Shown: in pieces, positions 40,490-51,720 of the stretch
How the letters are laid out: each line of letters starts with the position of its first letter
Numbering within the stretch: the first letter of the stretch is position 1
From: Symsagittifera roscoffensis
Taxonomy: Eukaryota > Xenacoelomorpha > Acoela > Convolutidae
Assembly: GCF_963678635.1 (NCBI RefSeq)
Contig: NC_087069.1
Span: 10,067,206 to 10,131,205, forward strand
Reading direction: 5' to 3'
DNA length: 64,000 bases
The notes under the pieces: generated by a model
What the model was told of the DNA's origin: nothing
The model's input: the letters and a program-made list of their open reading frames with translations, nothing else
Database searches by the model: none
Translations under genes and position numbers: made by a program

Positions 40490-40920
40490 CTTATTCGGTC
40501 GAACAAACTTCAAAATATGCCACTGAGTGTCAATTTAAGTTCATCAATAAAAAAAATCAACTTTATCGATCAATATCAAAGCATTGATTCATTGATCGAA
40601 TTAGACGATTTTCGTTGCGCGCTGACCCATATCTTGCGTGGAGAAAGATCCCAAATCTGACCTTGTTCGAGCCTTCGATATTTGGCCTTGCTCAAGCAGT
40701 TCATTTTTTAAATGAGACTTTGAGAACTATTGAAATGACTGTATTGATGCCTTTCCTCCCAAAAAATCCCATAAGGCGCAGAAAAACAGCAGAACATGGT
40801 CTTTGGCTTAGTCAACCTGAACATGTTTTTAAATATCTCTCTCTTTCAGCAATTGCCTTCTATCTACCCAATAATTTGATGATTTTGAGAAAAAGTAGAT
40901 ATAATTTAGCATAACAAATA
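40490..40920 (+). pseudogene. relic of a second helicase-like gene (right arm)
   Basis: Same decayed paralogue as at 25481-25880, on the plus strand here: an 'LSVNL'-like block near 40520, then 'LIELDDFRCALTHILRGERS', with the same frame breaks. Shared lesions show it was dead before the inverted duplication. Confidence 0.6.
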
Positions 40921-40959
40921 TCATGCATTCAGAAGTTTAGTATTGTGTAAAAGTAGATT

Positions 40960-43300
40960 AATTCAGTTTTATCTTTTTTCTTTTTCAAGCTATAGCAGCT
41001 AGTTTAAAACAAAATTTGTATTTTTGGTTGACAAAAAAAGCCATTCATATATTTCAGTTGCCAGGGATGTTTAGGCATTATGCAACGAATTCCATTTTGT
41101 AAATTTTTTGTCGCTCCAATGTATCTGCATTAAACTTTTGCGTTTCTTGATTTTTTTTGGTATTTGTATTTCTAAGGGAGTTTCCTGTATTTTTTGATTA
41201 AATTACTATCACTCGAGAAGATTCTGTCAACTAATATTTGATTTGGTAGTGCGCTTAGATCACTTTGACATATCTACGCTTAATCGTGATGAAATACTAT
41301 CGTTGTTTGCATCTTCAAGAGTAGGAAAAACATCTTTGCTTTTATAACACCGTAAAATCTTGCAAAAGGTTGTCATCTTTTTTTTATGTAGATAGACTTC
41401 ATTGCTTGATATTCATTTACATCAGCGTTGATAAGCATCTGAAAAACATCATAGTCTTTCTCATGAGGATTGTTGGCCTTCAATTTCATCAAACAGCAGT
41501 AGTTGTTGCTCACCGAGCTTGTAGTGGGTGACCAACCACTCTTATGGAGAGTATCCTTTCGTCTCAAAGCTTAGTAAGCTATTGGCAACAAGTCTAGAGT
41601 ATTAGCTCCACCAAAAAACTACAATTTGTCTGGAATATGAATATCGCCAAACTTGAAAGAAACAAAATTGTTGGTTTCCTTGATTACTGAAGGTTCATTT
41701 TCCTAATTATTTTTTTTAGGTACGAAATGAGATATTTGACTCCAAATATTGATAGAATTTTGGTGAACCCATCTGGATTTTGTTTCTATTCATATTTTTT
41801 GAAATCTGAAGGAACGAGTGAATGCAGCTATTTTTTCCTCATCTTCAATCCAATCGTCTTTGTATTCTTGTGCTCTAGTTTTCTTGATACTCCTCCTGTT
41901 CAGGCATTCTGAAATTCGTTCGGAATTGTTTTGATATTATTTCCAACTTCCAGAGAATTGATCATTTTTCCGTTTTGCTTCCAATTTTCAAAGATTATGG
42001 ATTTTTGTCGAAAAAATTCAGGGGTATGACAATCAAAATAGTTGGATATTACATCAAAAGGAGGTCATGTTTTCCAAACCAGATTTTTTTATATGTCTGT
42101 TCTAATTCTCCGGATCACATGCAATTTGATTCGAAAATAGAAACCAGCGTTTTAAATACTGTCCTGTTTCGTAAATAAACGCTCTACAATCAAATAAAAT
42201 TTTTGATTCGATCTTTGGATTGTTAAAATGACGGTTGAAATTGTCTTGTTTCGGGTAAAGTTTATCACACGTTGGATGTTGAAAGCATTTGATGCAGTTG
42301 TCGATATTATTGAAAAAAAGGCTGTTTTTTGTGTAAAGTTTCACTATGATCTCGTATTTACCAACATTTCTTTGAGCTAATTCACAATCGAATCTCTTCT
42401 GAATATAGATGATTTTCTCTTTTACATCCAACTTCCATCATTGGTAAGTTATTCATCTAAACTCTACAGAATTGTTTTGAATCACAAGCAATTTTATTCG
42501 AAAATTTTTAAAATTCGTTTGATTGGACGGTTCAAAGTTAAAATTTTCATGCAAAATAACTGCAGGTGCTAAAAACAAACACAAAATTTTGTTGAATGGT
42601 TGTTGAGTGTTCATTCAAACACTGAAATTGATTATTTTTCCAAAGTTTTGAAATCAGTACAAAGCAATATAGCTTCATCAAAGAATGTGTTGTTTTCACG
42701 TTCGTCGGTTTCAAAAATGTGTAATATAAACACAACAGCAATACTATTATTAAAGGTCTGATCCATTTTTTCGTTAAACTAATTGAGATCAGTTCTCAAA
42801 AATTGGGGCGTCCATCATGTTCAATCTCGATGTACGTTTAGACATTTTGCGAAGCTTTTCACTCATCTTGTAGTTGTTCGCTTTTTTCTCGTGTTCCACG
42901 GTTTTAACCAAATTAGCAATAACAGCGCCAATGCGTTAAATGTTTTTATTTCAAAGCGATTTTGTGATTCCAACAATTTTATTTCAATTGTCAGTTCTTT
43001 GCATCCCTAAAAATAAAAATAAAAAAACGCACTGTCTAACTTGTGTTCTTAAAGAAATCGCTAGAATTTGCAAGGGCATACATTAGCCGAGAAATGAGCT
43101 TGTTGCCGACTAGTCCAACCATGTGGCCCCGCTTTCATTCCACTGATTTCAAAGCGCATTTTTCGCACTTTTGAAAATCTAAAAAAAATCAGAAAAAAAC
43201 CAAGAAAACCAATAGACTTTAGGAAGCTACACGTTATTTTTTGCTTGTGGTAGCCGTTCATAGTTTCGTCAAGAAACAACATTATGAAACGCAATTTGCT
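40960..43300 (-). pseudogene. decayed type-B DNA polymerase-like gene, right arm
   Basis: Mirror of the left-arm relic without the BEL split. From 43300 downward: Lys-rich fragments, 'MDQTFNNSIAVVFILHIFET' (about 42766), a 109-codon frame at 42431-42102 with 'YIQKRFDCELAQRNVGKYEI' and 'CIKCFQHPTCDK', then 'FFGGANTLDLLPIAY', 'NPHEKDYDVFQMLINADV' and 'YKSKDVFPTLED' (to about 41270). The order fits the N-terminal/exonuclease to linker part of protein-primed type-B polymerases of Polinton-like elements; palm motifs were not found. The in-frame TAA in 'AY*ALR' is identical in both arms. Confidence 0.45.
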
Positions 43301-44685
43301 TCATTTGATTTTTTTGTTTTTATTTTCATTTCAAAACTGTTGGTTTTGGCGAGGATGCAGATCCCTCGTGATGTCAGAAATTTTATTTGAAAACAACGAA
43401 TCTTTTTTTGTGATCTTTTAAGTTTTACCAGCGCATCCTCATCAAATCGTTTTTACTAGTGCATCTGCTATTTTCATAAAGAACAGGAAACCTTTTTGCA
43501 TCTCTTTCAAAACTTGATTTGATTTTATTGCTGACAAGCCAAACAACCCGTAGGTTAAAAGTTCCTAAAACTAATTCTAAAACAAACTGTTTCTTTCATT
43601 GGTTTCAACTAACATGATTATTTCTTCAAGCTTTTTGCTTTCATTAACTGACGTTACCAGATTCAGTTTGCTAAGTTACTTTTTTTAAAATTCATTTTTC
43701 TCTGATCAGTTTTGAAACGAACTGATCATCTGAAATTTTTGTTTTTCCGCCGTCTTTGAGCTCAAACGTTTTGTGGCAGATAGCTTTTAAAAGTTAATTA
43801 GTTTTATTTAAGAATTGCCATCCAACTATTCTGACGGACGAAAAAAAAACGAAGAAAAATTGTAATACCACTCCTTGGCTTTTAAATTGTAATACCACTC
43901 CCAGTTAGTTGTACTGTTTTAGGCCAAAGAGTTTTAAACCATACCTTTTTTGAAGGCGAAAAGTCTGCGTGGGCGTTGGAACTTCAGGCAAAGTGCTGAC
44001 TCCTATTTATACCAGCATAATGTCTTGGATCGTTGGTCAATGAAACCATTTCTCCACGGGAGAGTGAATTAAGGGTTCGGCGAATCATTTGGGGAAAATG
44101 AATTAGGGGTTCGGCGAGTCACGCGCGTAAAACAACAACAATTGACTTTTGAAATCTTGGCTGCAAGTTGTGTATGCAAATTAATAATTTATCTGGACTG
44201 TTTCTTAGATTTTCTAAAAAAGGCCGAAACCACTTAAATGAAGACAGCATTAGCAAGTCTGAAATCAAATACGAAACCAAACCATATCCTTGAACGACCA
44301 TCAATTCAAAAAACAATTTTGCAACGCTCAACTTTTCCGATATCATTTACATGTCATGATCTCATACTAATTCATTTAGGTGAACAGACTTTACTTGTCG
44401 AATAAGCTCCCATGCATTGTTTTCGTCGCAGCATTCAAAAGCGGTTGTTAAGGTCAACAAAAAATATCATCCAGGTTCTCTGAACTTGTCTCGAATTGAT
44501 TTTCTTCACACCTAATTCGTGATATATGTTTGGATGTACGGCAAAGAAAAACTTAACTGACCATTTTTGTTTGGTTTGAAAAACATTCGTGGATATTGTG
44601 TTAAAGTCGTAAGTTTGGAAATTCAAAAAGGTTGTTAATAAGTTGTATTGTAGACAAACTGTTAGGCATCAAATCGAAATCTTAA
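43301..44685. other. right-arm outer segment and unmatched spacer
   Basis: 43680-44110 matches 14170-15190 (one unit); a short 'gaattaggggttcggcga' repeat occurs twice at 44066-44120. 44400-44685 has no left-arm match and no gene that I can support. Confidence 0.45.
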
Positions 44686-45046
44686 TGCACTCTTTTATTT
44701 CCGATCCCACCGGACATTAGAGATCGCAAGGTCAAGACAGCAGGTCCCCAGACAGAACGAAGAATTGATAGCACTTACATAAACTCAAACTGGTGTCTAT
44801 CTAGAAGAATTGATGGCACTTACATAAACTCAAAACTGGTACCTATCTCATTCGAGCAACCACAAATAAATTTTAGCGTAGATAAAATATATCAACTTTT
44901 TGTTACTGTTTGGTATTGTATAAATGTACTAGTTAAGTTTTTAGTTTTCGTTGAGTTTTCTCACCCGCCAAACCTCTCTTAAGGTTTACTTTTCTCCTTT
45001 TTCTCTTCTTGTCGTTTCCCTCATTTATGTTCTATGCCGTGGATCA
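44686..45046 (-). repeat. putative 3' LTR of the truncated Gypsy
   Basis: On the minus strand, directly after the polypurine tract, a 361-bp segment begins TGATCC and ends GTGCA. No partner LTR is available to prove the ends. It holds a short duplication, 'gaattgatggcacttacataaactcaa' like, at about 44760 and 44806. Confidence 0.4.
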
Positions 45047-45049
45047 TAA

Positions 45050-45066
45050 CCCCCCCCCCCCCCCCC
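45050..45066 (-). other. polypurine tract (G17)
   Basis: A run of 17 C on the plus strand, i.e. G17 on the element's sense strand, immediately before the putative LTR. This is the place and composition of the plus-strand primer of LTR elements. The run length is unusual. Confidence 0.5.
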
Positions 45067-45072
45067 ATTTTG

Positions 45073-45792
45073 TCAACTTTGCCGTGTTGATTTTCGCGTC
45101 GCCGTTTCGTACTGATTTATATTTCGTTTTCCACCGACGGATCGTGGTGAATTCTCCCTAACCGACGGTACATCCTGTCCTTCGTTCGCCGCACCTATGG
45201 TTGTTTCCCCTCGTCCGATTTCCCACTCACTATCATAGTCGTCGTCGTCGTCCTCGCTCTCGTCCGCCGAGTATTCCACTAATCGCTGTTTTGTCAATTT
45301 TCTTGCATTTTCCATTGCGGTTCGGTCCTTCTCGGCTTTTCGCTTATACTTGTATGATTCGCTTGGGGCCGGTGTATTAGTTACGTTTCTACTCGGTCCA
45401 GGGGTGCACTCCTCGCTTCTATTCCCAATAAGGCTTTCTTCAGCCGCCGATCTAAAAGACACACCACTCCGCCGTAGTAACGACCCTTTTTTCATTTGCA
45501 CCGTATGCTTAGTCAATTTTTCAATTTATAATGGCAAACGTTTTTACCTCCTTGGGTCCTTTGGATCCGTCTTCCCGGTCCTCTGATACACCGTCGTTTA
45601 ACTTGTTTTGTGCTTTTTCAGCCATGTTGGGGTCTTGGCTGGTCTTAGTTCCTTGGGGTCAAAAACTGGGATCCGCTACCACGTCATCATCCAAAATGAT
45701 TGGAGCTTTCCTATTTTGAGGGGCGTACACTAAGTCACTCCTCTTCTCCCAATCTAGGGTAAGTTCAACTTCCGGGAGGTTTCCCGCCTTGT
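45073..45792 (-). pseudogene. Gypsy pol C-terminal tail (broken)
   Basis: After the integrase stop, minus-strand frames continue through breaks: 'VELTLDWEKRSDLVYAPQNR' with an acidic 'ILDDDVVADPSF', then the 147-codon frame 45516-45073 that is Ser/Arg/Glu-rich with 'ADESEDDDDDYDSEWEIGRG'. Composition is that of a disordered, charged tail, as often found after the integrase in Gypsy Pol. No domain recognised. Confidence 0.5.
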
Positions 45793-46801
45793 CTAATCAA
45801 GATAACTTTTGATTAACAACATTGTTCCAATTTTTAATTTTTTCAATGACGGCTTTTTCGTTAAATTTCGCAGTGCCGTATTTGCTTCTCGACCATGGTA
45901 TGCTTCGAACGGTGTTAGTTTAGTTTTAAAAAGTGGCACAAAACGTAATGCACTAAGCGCACGGGATATCATCGCTCCAAACTTGTAGTTTTTATTTTCC
46001 TGGAGACAAGTCAACACGTAATTTTTTATCGATCCAATAGTCCGTTCAATCATTCCTGTTGCGCGATGATCCCTAACCGGAGATTTATTAAGTTCGATAC
46101 CTTCGTAGTTACAGAAATTTTGAATTTCGTTAGAGAAAAACCCCGTGGCTTGATCCATGTGCAATTTCCTTGGGTGTCTATGAGTAATTATGTACTTCCT
46201 TAGGAACTTCAATACATTTTTTGATTTGTTGCTTGAACAAACATACGCCGACGGCCAATGCGAGAAAGTATCTACTGCTACAAGTACATACTTTTTCCGA
46301 CCCCTTACATAGTTTACTGGACCCCAGAAATCTAATTGGACCAAATCATTTGGTTCCTTAGAAACATACGTTTCCCCAATGTCACTTTTCGGAATGTCCG
46401 GTTTAAGGTTTTTACCTGCTTCTAAGCAACTTTTGCAGAATTTAGCTGTGGCCGCGATATTTCGGTGCATAAGGGGAATCCACCTGTCCTTTGCGGCCGC
46501 GAACATCTTATCCCGCCCATGATGGTTATAATATAGGCGATTCAGAATTGCCGATGATAGGTCCTTCGGTATTGCTAACCGGCCGTCCATCCACAGGCAA
46601 TTCTCACGTAAAATCGTTCTAATGCTGGACGTAATTTTTTCCTAATCTTGTAATAATCTCCTTTGCTCGTGGGTTCCTGTCTCTGATGTTGTCTCGGATG
46701 GTCTTCATAATTGGGTCTTTTTCAATATTCGCTTCAATCAATTTTAAATTCAAAACTTCGGGGTGTTCAATTTTCTTCACTATTTTACTATCCGACGGCA
46801 C
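45793..46801 (-). pseudogene. Gypsy integrase
   Basis: The 265-codon frame at 46590-45793 holds the zinc-binding H2C2 domain (His around residues 23-24 and 42, C52, C55) and the catalytic core with D87 ('VQLDFWGP'), D146 ('HMDQATGFFS') and E182 ('GMIERTIGSIKN'), spaced as D,D35E. A short preceding frame (46801-46619) supplies the N-terminal segment; a stop or shift near 46600 separates them. The enzyme inserts element cDNA into chromosomes. The core residues are intact, although the element is truncated. Confidence 0.88.
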
Positions 46802-46881
46802 TATAGAATAGATCCATTTTTCATTTTGTACAAGTGGGTACCATAAACCGGGGAACTGATGTGGAAAAGATATAATTGTAT

Positions 46882-47298
46882 TTAGTTTTTAGAATTAGTT
46901 TGTTTGATATCAAGTTTTTCGGGTGGTATCATTTCAATATCGTAATCCGAACTAACGCTAGGAGGTTGATTAAGGCGGTTCAGTACAACATTTAGATTAA
47001 CATTTCCCAAATTAGTTGATGTATTGACTATTGCCGAAGTTGGAGGATCATTTTTCTCTGGCGAATTACTCATTTTTGTATTTTTTTGGTTACTCAAGTT
47101 ATTTCTCTGGGATTTGCTACTGTATTTTTTCAAAGTAACTGGCTTTTCAATATAATCTTTACTACTGTAATTTTTCAAAAAAAGTGGCTCTTCACTGTAA
47201 TCTTGTAAGACGGATGGTTTGCAACTGTAAATTTTTGACGCAGAAGGCTTGCAATTGTAGTAAGTTGAAATGGAAGGTTTTCGAGAGTATTGAATCAA
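46882..47298 (-). CDS. spacer ORF with KPS/YSS repeats between RNase H and integrase
   Basis: 138 codons. The N-terminal ~65 residues are irregular repeats of about 9-10 residues (Y-S/N-x-K-P-S and Y-S-S-K variants: 'YSRKPS', 'YNCKPS', 'YSCKPS', 'KNYSSK'). The rest is Asn/Pro-rich. No family recognised. It sits in the position of the connection between RNase H and integrase and may be an in-element repeat expansion rather than a separate gene. Confidence 0.4.
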   Translation of the reverse strand: MIQYSRKPSISTYYNCKPSASKIYSCKPSVLQDYSEEPLFLKNYSSKDYIEKPVTLKKYSSKSQRNNLSNQKNTKMSNSPEKNDPPTSAIVNTSTNLGNVNLNVVLNRLNQPPSVSSDYDIEMIPPEKLDIKQTNSKN

Positions 47299-47303
47299 TT
47301 TTT

Positions 47304-48653
47304 TTATGTTTGCAACTGTAATTTAAGCAATGAGAACAAAGTCTGAATCTCGTTTTTCGGTATTTGCATTTTTCCGCCGGTATGCATATCTCGACGCTGA
47401 TTGGTTAACCGTCGGTTGCATGTAAACACGCCCTCTATTGAGCGTTTGTGCTCACGGTGAACATTTGCATAATCGTCTTTTCTTTCATTCTCATTGGATG
47501 AAACTGATTTCGTTGTGTCGAAACATGACTGTTCGCCCCCTACCGTTCGTTTTCGCTTAATGTTATTTATTTCTTGACCCCTAGGCTTCATTTTATCCTT
47601 GGGCTTCAACGCCGCGTTTATCATTCTTATCTTTGCTACTGTAAAATTTTCATCGTAATGACTTGTCTCGGGTGCCTCTGCGGACGGAAACCGAGACAAA
47701 TAGTCAACCATTTCCATTTTTGACCCTTTTCTATGTTCAACTTTAAAGTCGTATGGCACCAGTCGATCATACCATCGAGTTAATTGACTGAAAAATGTTT
47801 TATTTCCTTTCGGTGACGAATTCAACAATGTAAGTAGCGCTTCATGGTCAGATATCACCGTGAAATACCGACCGTATATATAATTTCGAAAATGCTCCGT
47901 GGCCCAAACTACCGCGAGTAATTCTAATTCGTTTGTGGAGAATTTTTTTTCAGCCGGATTAAGATAACGGGATGCAAACGAAATCGGGTGCCACCCGGAT
48001 GCGCCATACTGTTCTAAGACGGCCCCTAGGCTACCGTGGCTAGCGTCACAAATAATTCTAGTTTCACGGAGGATGTCGAAGTGTCGTAATTCGACAATAT
48101 TTTCCACCAGCGATTTTAATTGTTGGAACGCATTTTCGCAAACGGGTGTCCAGACAAAATCGTTATTTTGACTCAGTAATTGCCTTAACGGTGCGCTTAA
48201 TTCGGCGAGTTTGGGTAAAAATTTGTGTAAGCTGTGTAGTGAACACAACAAAGATTTCAACTGCTTTCGAGATTTTGGGGTTTTCAAGTCTTCTATTGCT
48301 TGTGTTTTTCTTACTAAGGGCGTTATACCACTTTCCCAAATTCGAAATCCAAGCCATTCGCACTCCGTTTTCGCAAATTCGCATTTTCGCAATTTTAACG
48401 CGACATTGGAGACGTCCAGCCTTTTCAATATATTTTCCACCAACGCAATGTGTTCGATTTTAGTTCCTTTTGAAGCAATCAAGATATCATCAATAAACGC
48501 GTTAGCCTGGGGGAACTCCTTAATTAAATTATCAATTACCTTCTGGAATTCCGCCGGCATTGACGTAAGTCCGTAAAATCCGTTTTTAAAACGATAAGTC
48601 CCCGTGGATTCTGCGCCGACTAGTGAGAAATTGCGGATGAAAACTTCGCCCAT
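47304..48653 (-). pseudogene. Gypsy reverse transcriptase (C-terminal part) and RNase H
   Basis: A 449-codon frame. It starts inside RT: 'GFYGLTSMPAEFQKV' (residues 26-40) and 'FIDDILIAS' with catalytic FIDD at 53-56, followed by thumb and connection. RNase H blocks are 'IICDASHGSLGAVL', 'STNELELLAVVWATEHFRNY' and 'VISDHEALLTLL', which supply the D, E and D residues; the 'VDYLSRFPS' block closes the domain. Upstream, to about 48740, a one-base shift leads to further RT sequence ('DVKTTPETEKQTNKWAKF'), so the annotated Met is not the true start. The 5' part of pol and gag is missing. Confidence 0.88.
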
Positions 48654-48740
48654 TTATTCGTCTGCTTCTCTGTTTCTGGCGTAGTTTTCACATCGTTAAA
48701 TAAATTACTTTTGCTACGCTCAAAATTGTTTTGTTTTCAG

Positions 48741-49000
48741 AGCGCTGAAAATTAAAAAGTCGAGAATTGAAAAATTGTTCAAAACGCGAAAATTAAAAAG
48801 CTATTCATAAAGTCGAAACTGTTTCATTCAAACCAATTAAATAAATTCTATAACAAAAAATTTCGACGCTGTTGAAATTTTTTTTTATTAGAAATTTTTT
48901 AGAAATATTTTAAGTTTAGGCGTTTTGATTAGCGTTTCAATTTTTGGCACTGTAAAAAGCTATATAATTTTGGCGTTATAAGCATTCAGCACTGTGGGAT
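48741..49000. other. AT-rich sequence shared with 6218-6480
   Basis: Inverse match to the left side. No coding that I can support. Confidence 0.5.
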
Positions 49001-49880
49001 TATTTTATCTTTCGCTCAGAAATTACGCAGCGACGGAGCGTAGAATAAGTCCCGAATTACGACTGGCTGACGTCAGAATCCTTAATTTCACTCATTTTAA
49101 CCATCTTGAACTAGCAGTTGTTTTTCTGGTCTGTTTGAAGGCTACCTATCTTGTTATCAGTTATAGTCCATCAGCCAAAAGACTTTTAATTAGCTTTCGT
49201 TTACATACGAAAATAACCTCATAGCTGGGTCTCAAATTCTCATACAGCGTGATAATTACTAAGAACCTCGCTAGAATCCATAATTTTAGATTTTTTTCAG
49301 TGACAGTTACATATTAGGTTCATTAGATATAGATTGACTTTTTCCTAACCGCTAACTTCTCATGCTCTTAATTTACCAAAATAATATTGAGTTACATTAA
49401 AATCGTTCAAGGCATTGCATCAGCTAATAATAGGTAAGTGTTTGCTAGAAGAGTCTCTGGACACCGGGCCTCCATTTGAAACCTCTCCCAGAGATAACGT
49501 CGATTGCTCGGGAGTGTTCGGAAATGTCCCGAATGTGCCATTGGAGGTTGCGTTTACGCTGTCTTATACAATTAAGATACCTATCGTGTCTTCGTGTCAC
49601 AATAGGAGGCTTTGTTTTGGTTTTGAAATTTATCTCCCTCACCACGGTTTTTTATCACGTATTCGGTTGTTGTGTTTTTTGACACGATGTATTTGTCAAG
49701 TTGACCGTTTTTAACATTTCCAAGAAATGCTCCAGTCCCAATCCAAAATTTGAAAATTTGAAATTCTGGAAAATTCTGAGTCTCCTTTTCATCTCAAATT
49801 TGTGATTGAGACGCTTAACATCGGTTTCAATATGCACTCCAAGATGTGGCTGTTCCATCCGCTGAAATGGAACATACACA
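49001..49880 (-). repeat. LTR-like repeat (solo LTR), mirror of 5328-6217
   Basis: Reverse complement of the left LTR-like repeat with the same landmarks ('ctacgctccgtcgctg', 'gagacccagctatgagg', 'gagataacgtcg'). It lacks about 15 bp at the central 'aacgacgttatctc' block, where the left copy reads 'gagataacgacgttatctc'. Confidence 0.6.
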
Positions 49881-50042
49881 GCATTTTTTTGCTGTTAGAT
49901 TTTAATTGATTCATACATTTTGTAATTTTATTTACCTATAATTTTACAACGAATATGTAAATTTGTAGTACGCACTCGGTTATTTTTTTGCTTTAGATTT
50001 GATTTTCTCTTTTAATCGCCAGTGTTTTTAACCGCAAAACTT
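49881..50042. other. spacer, mirror of 5133-5327
   Basis: No gene seen. Confidence 0.3.
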
Positions 50043-50069
50043 ACCCAAAAATTAGCGACGAAGTGAAAT

Positions 50070-50300
50070 ATGAGATTTATAAAAACTGAAAAAGATGAGC
50101 GGAGATCACCCCAACTGGTTACTTTTAAAAAAAAAATTTTTCTCACACTAAGTGGGTACGTTGAAACTAATCCAGGTTCATACGAAACAAAAGAAGCTGT
50201 CTACAAAACTTGTTCCAAGAATGCAAAAAAATCTAAAATTTGTTCATTTGTCCTTCAAAGTGTAATTAAAAAACGCATTCAGGTGAGAAAATATTTTTAG
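50070..50300 (+). pseudogene. ORF1-ORF2 fusion with 2A-like motif (copy B)
   Basis: A 76-codon frame: six residues of ORF1, then the ORF2 N-terminus with 'FLTLSGYVETNPGS' (GYVETNPGS at 50154-50180). It has the same Tyr and Ser substitutions in the 2A core as copies A and C. The frame ends before the endonuclease. Confidence 0.6.
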
Positions 50301-50529
50301 ATTTTGGGTGAAAAGACATTTTGGTCAATTTTGGAAACATGGCTTACAAAAAAAAGATTTCAAGTTATAAAAAGTAGAACCGAAAGCACAGGTGATGTTT
50401 AGATTTGCTAGACAATCTTCAAAAAAACTAAAAGGTGGTGGTATTTTTTGTTTATAATTATACAATTGGCTCCAAAACTAAGAGAAGACTTTAATTTAAT
50501 CAATAAACGAAAAAAAGAAACAGTGGGGG

Positions 50530-50889
50530 TTGAACGCAAAACGAATTTTAAGGTTGCGAGTAAAGATGAAAATGATGAATAATTTGCGTTACAATCCATA
50601 CAAAACGAATATCATGATTTTCTTGGAACAGTTCACACTCAACATTGACAACAAGTTTTCTGTTGCTAACAAGATAACCCTCATGAGTAATTTTAACATG
50701 AACTACTTGAACCAATCAAATAAAAACAAATTGGAATCTATCATTACTCCTTATGGACTAAAACTTTTCTATCCCAATGATGAGACGCGAGTCAATTTTT
50801 CGGCAAAGACTGGTTGTCAATCAGGCTCAAGCAGCATCAAAATTACGGCGATATGTAACTCATTCAATGAAATGATAACTCGGGATTAA
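50530..50889 (+). pseudogene. ORF2 endonuclease fragment (copy B)
   Basis: Contains 'FNMNYLNQSNKNKLESIITP' and 'NDETRVNFSAK', then jumps at about 50812 ('gcaaagactgg') to the sequence that copy C carries near 54230 ('aggctcaagcagcatcaaaa'). An internal deletion of about 0.5 kb therefore removed the end of the domain. Confidence 0.6.
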
Positions 50890-51720
50890 AAAAATGCAAA
50901 TCCTTCTAACTATGTATTTTAAAGTTTAGGCGCAAATTTTGGTTCTGTTAAGTCTCAACCTTATATTTCAGCTAATCTGAACATCCACTCTTCCATTTTT
51001 TGCACAAAAAAGTGAAGCAAAGCTATGATGTACTTCGAGAATTAATTGTCAAAAAACCTATGGGACCTTCTATCGCACCTGCTTGGGCAATAATTGACGA
51101 CCAATCAATAATTAGGAATCACCTTACTTTTGTTACTAATGCCTGACAGATGACAAAATTTTCTATTTGAAATGAAGAAAAGAAATTGCGCAACCTAATT
51201 CAAAAAATATGACCCATCAGATCTTAAAAAATATTGCCCTATTTCAATAACATGTGCAATTTCAAAATCTTTGAAAAAATTCTTCCTGTTCAAATAACAG
51301 AATATTTGAACAAATACCAGATAATGACTTAATTTATGTTTGGATTCCGCAAAAAACTGTCAACACAAGAAGCATTGGTTTATATAACAGAAAGTGTCCG
51401 TATGAAATTGATTCTAAAAAATTTGTTAGTGCAGGTTTATTGAATTTTTCAATGGGTTTTGACTCTATTTCACAATATATTTTACATAAAAAAATTTAAA
51501 CTGTCTGGGATTTGCAATGGAAGCAAATGCATTAATTAATGATTTCCTCAATGAACGCCTTCAAAGGGTAAATCGGTTAATATTTTTTGTTGAACAGAAT
51601 GTCGAAACTGATCGACTTACATTAAATGACCAATACGAAGCGAAAAAAAAACAGAATGCAAATATTAAAATCTGATTCTTGATTCTAGTTATAGTCAAAG
51701 AAATTAGAATGCGAAATTTT
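50890..51720 (+). pseudogene. decayed reverse transcriptase (copy B)
   Basis: Plus-strand fragments across frames include 'FGFRKKLSTQEALVYITESV' (RT finger block, about 51338), a 'DFLNERLQ' block and 'ETDRLTLNDQYEAK'. Many stops. It retains the order of non-LTR RT but no catalytic YxDD was found. Confidence 0.55.

Larger units (their letters stand above)
37085..44400 (-). other. right arm of the giant inverted repeat
   Basis: Reverse complement of 13878-28670 without the BEL element. Gene order outward from the centre: intact helicase-like ORF, helicase relic, polymerase relic, single unit of the 14317 duplication, single unit of the 13907 repeat. Confidence 0.8.
44686..48740 (-). mobile_element. 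Gypsy-type LTR retrotransposon, 5'-truncated
   Basis: Minus-strand order from 48740: RT (N-terminal part missing), RNase H, a spacer ORF with KPS-type repeats, integrase, a C-terminal tail region, a G17 polypurine tract and a putative 3' LTR. The RT end merges with DNA shared by both arms, and a short RT scrap also exists at 6490-6600. It is a different family from the elements at 1-3071 and 55433-64000. Confidence 0.8.
50043..51720 (+). mobile_element. CR1/L2-like non-LTR retrotransposon, copy B (ORF1 deleted)
   Basis: The ORF1 start 'MRFIKT' (50070) is fused directly to the 2A-containing ORF2 start 'EKDERRSPQL', removing about 1.1 kb present in copy A. The endonuclease fragment (50530-50889) and a heavily decayed RT (about 51200-51660) follow. 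Similarity to copy C ends near 51660. Confidence 0.65.

Noticed and set aside
45050-45066. Poly-C run as a sequencing artefact
   Set aside because: Position directly before a putative LTR fits a polypurine tract better, though the run length itself may be inexact.
45350-45719. Plus-strand ORFs over the Gypsy tail
   Set aside because: Shadows of the minus-strand pol tail.
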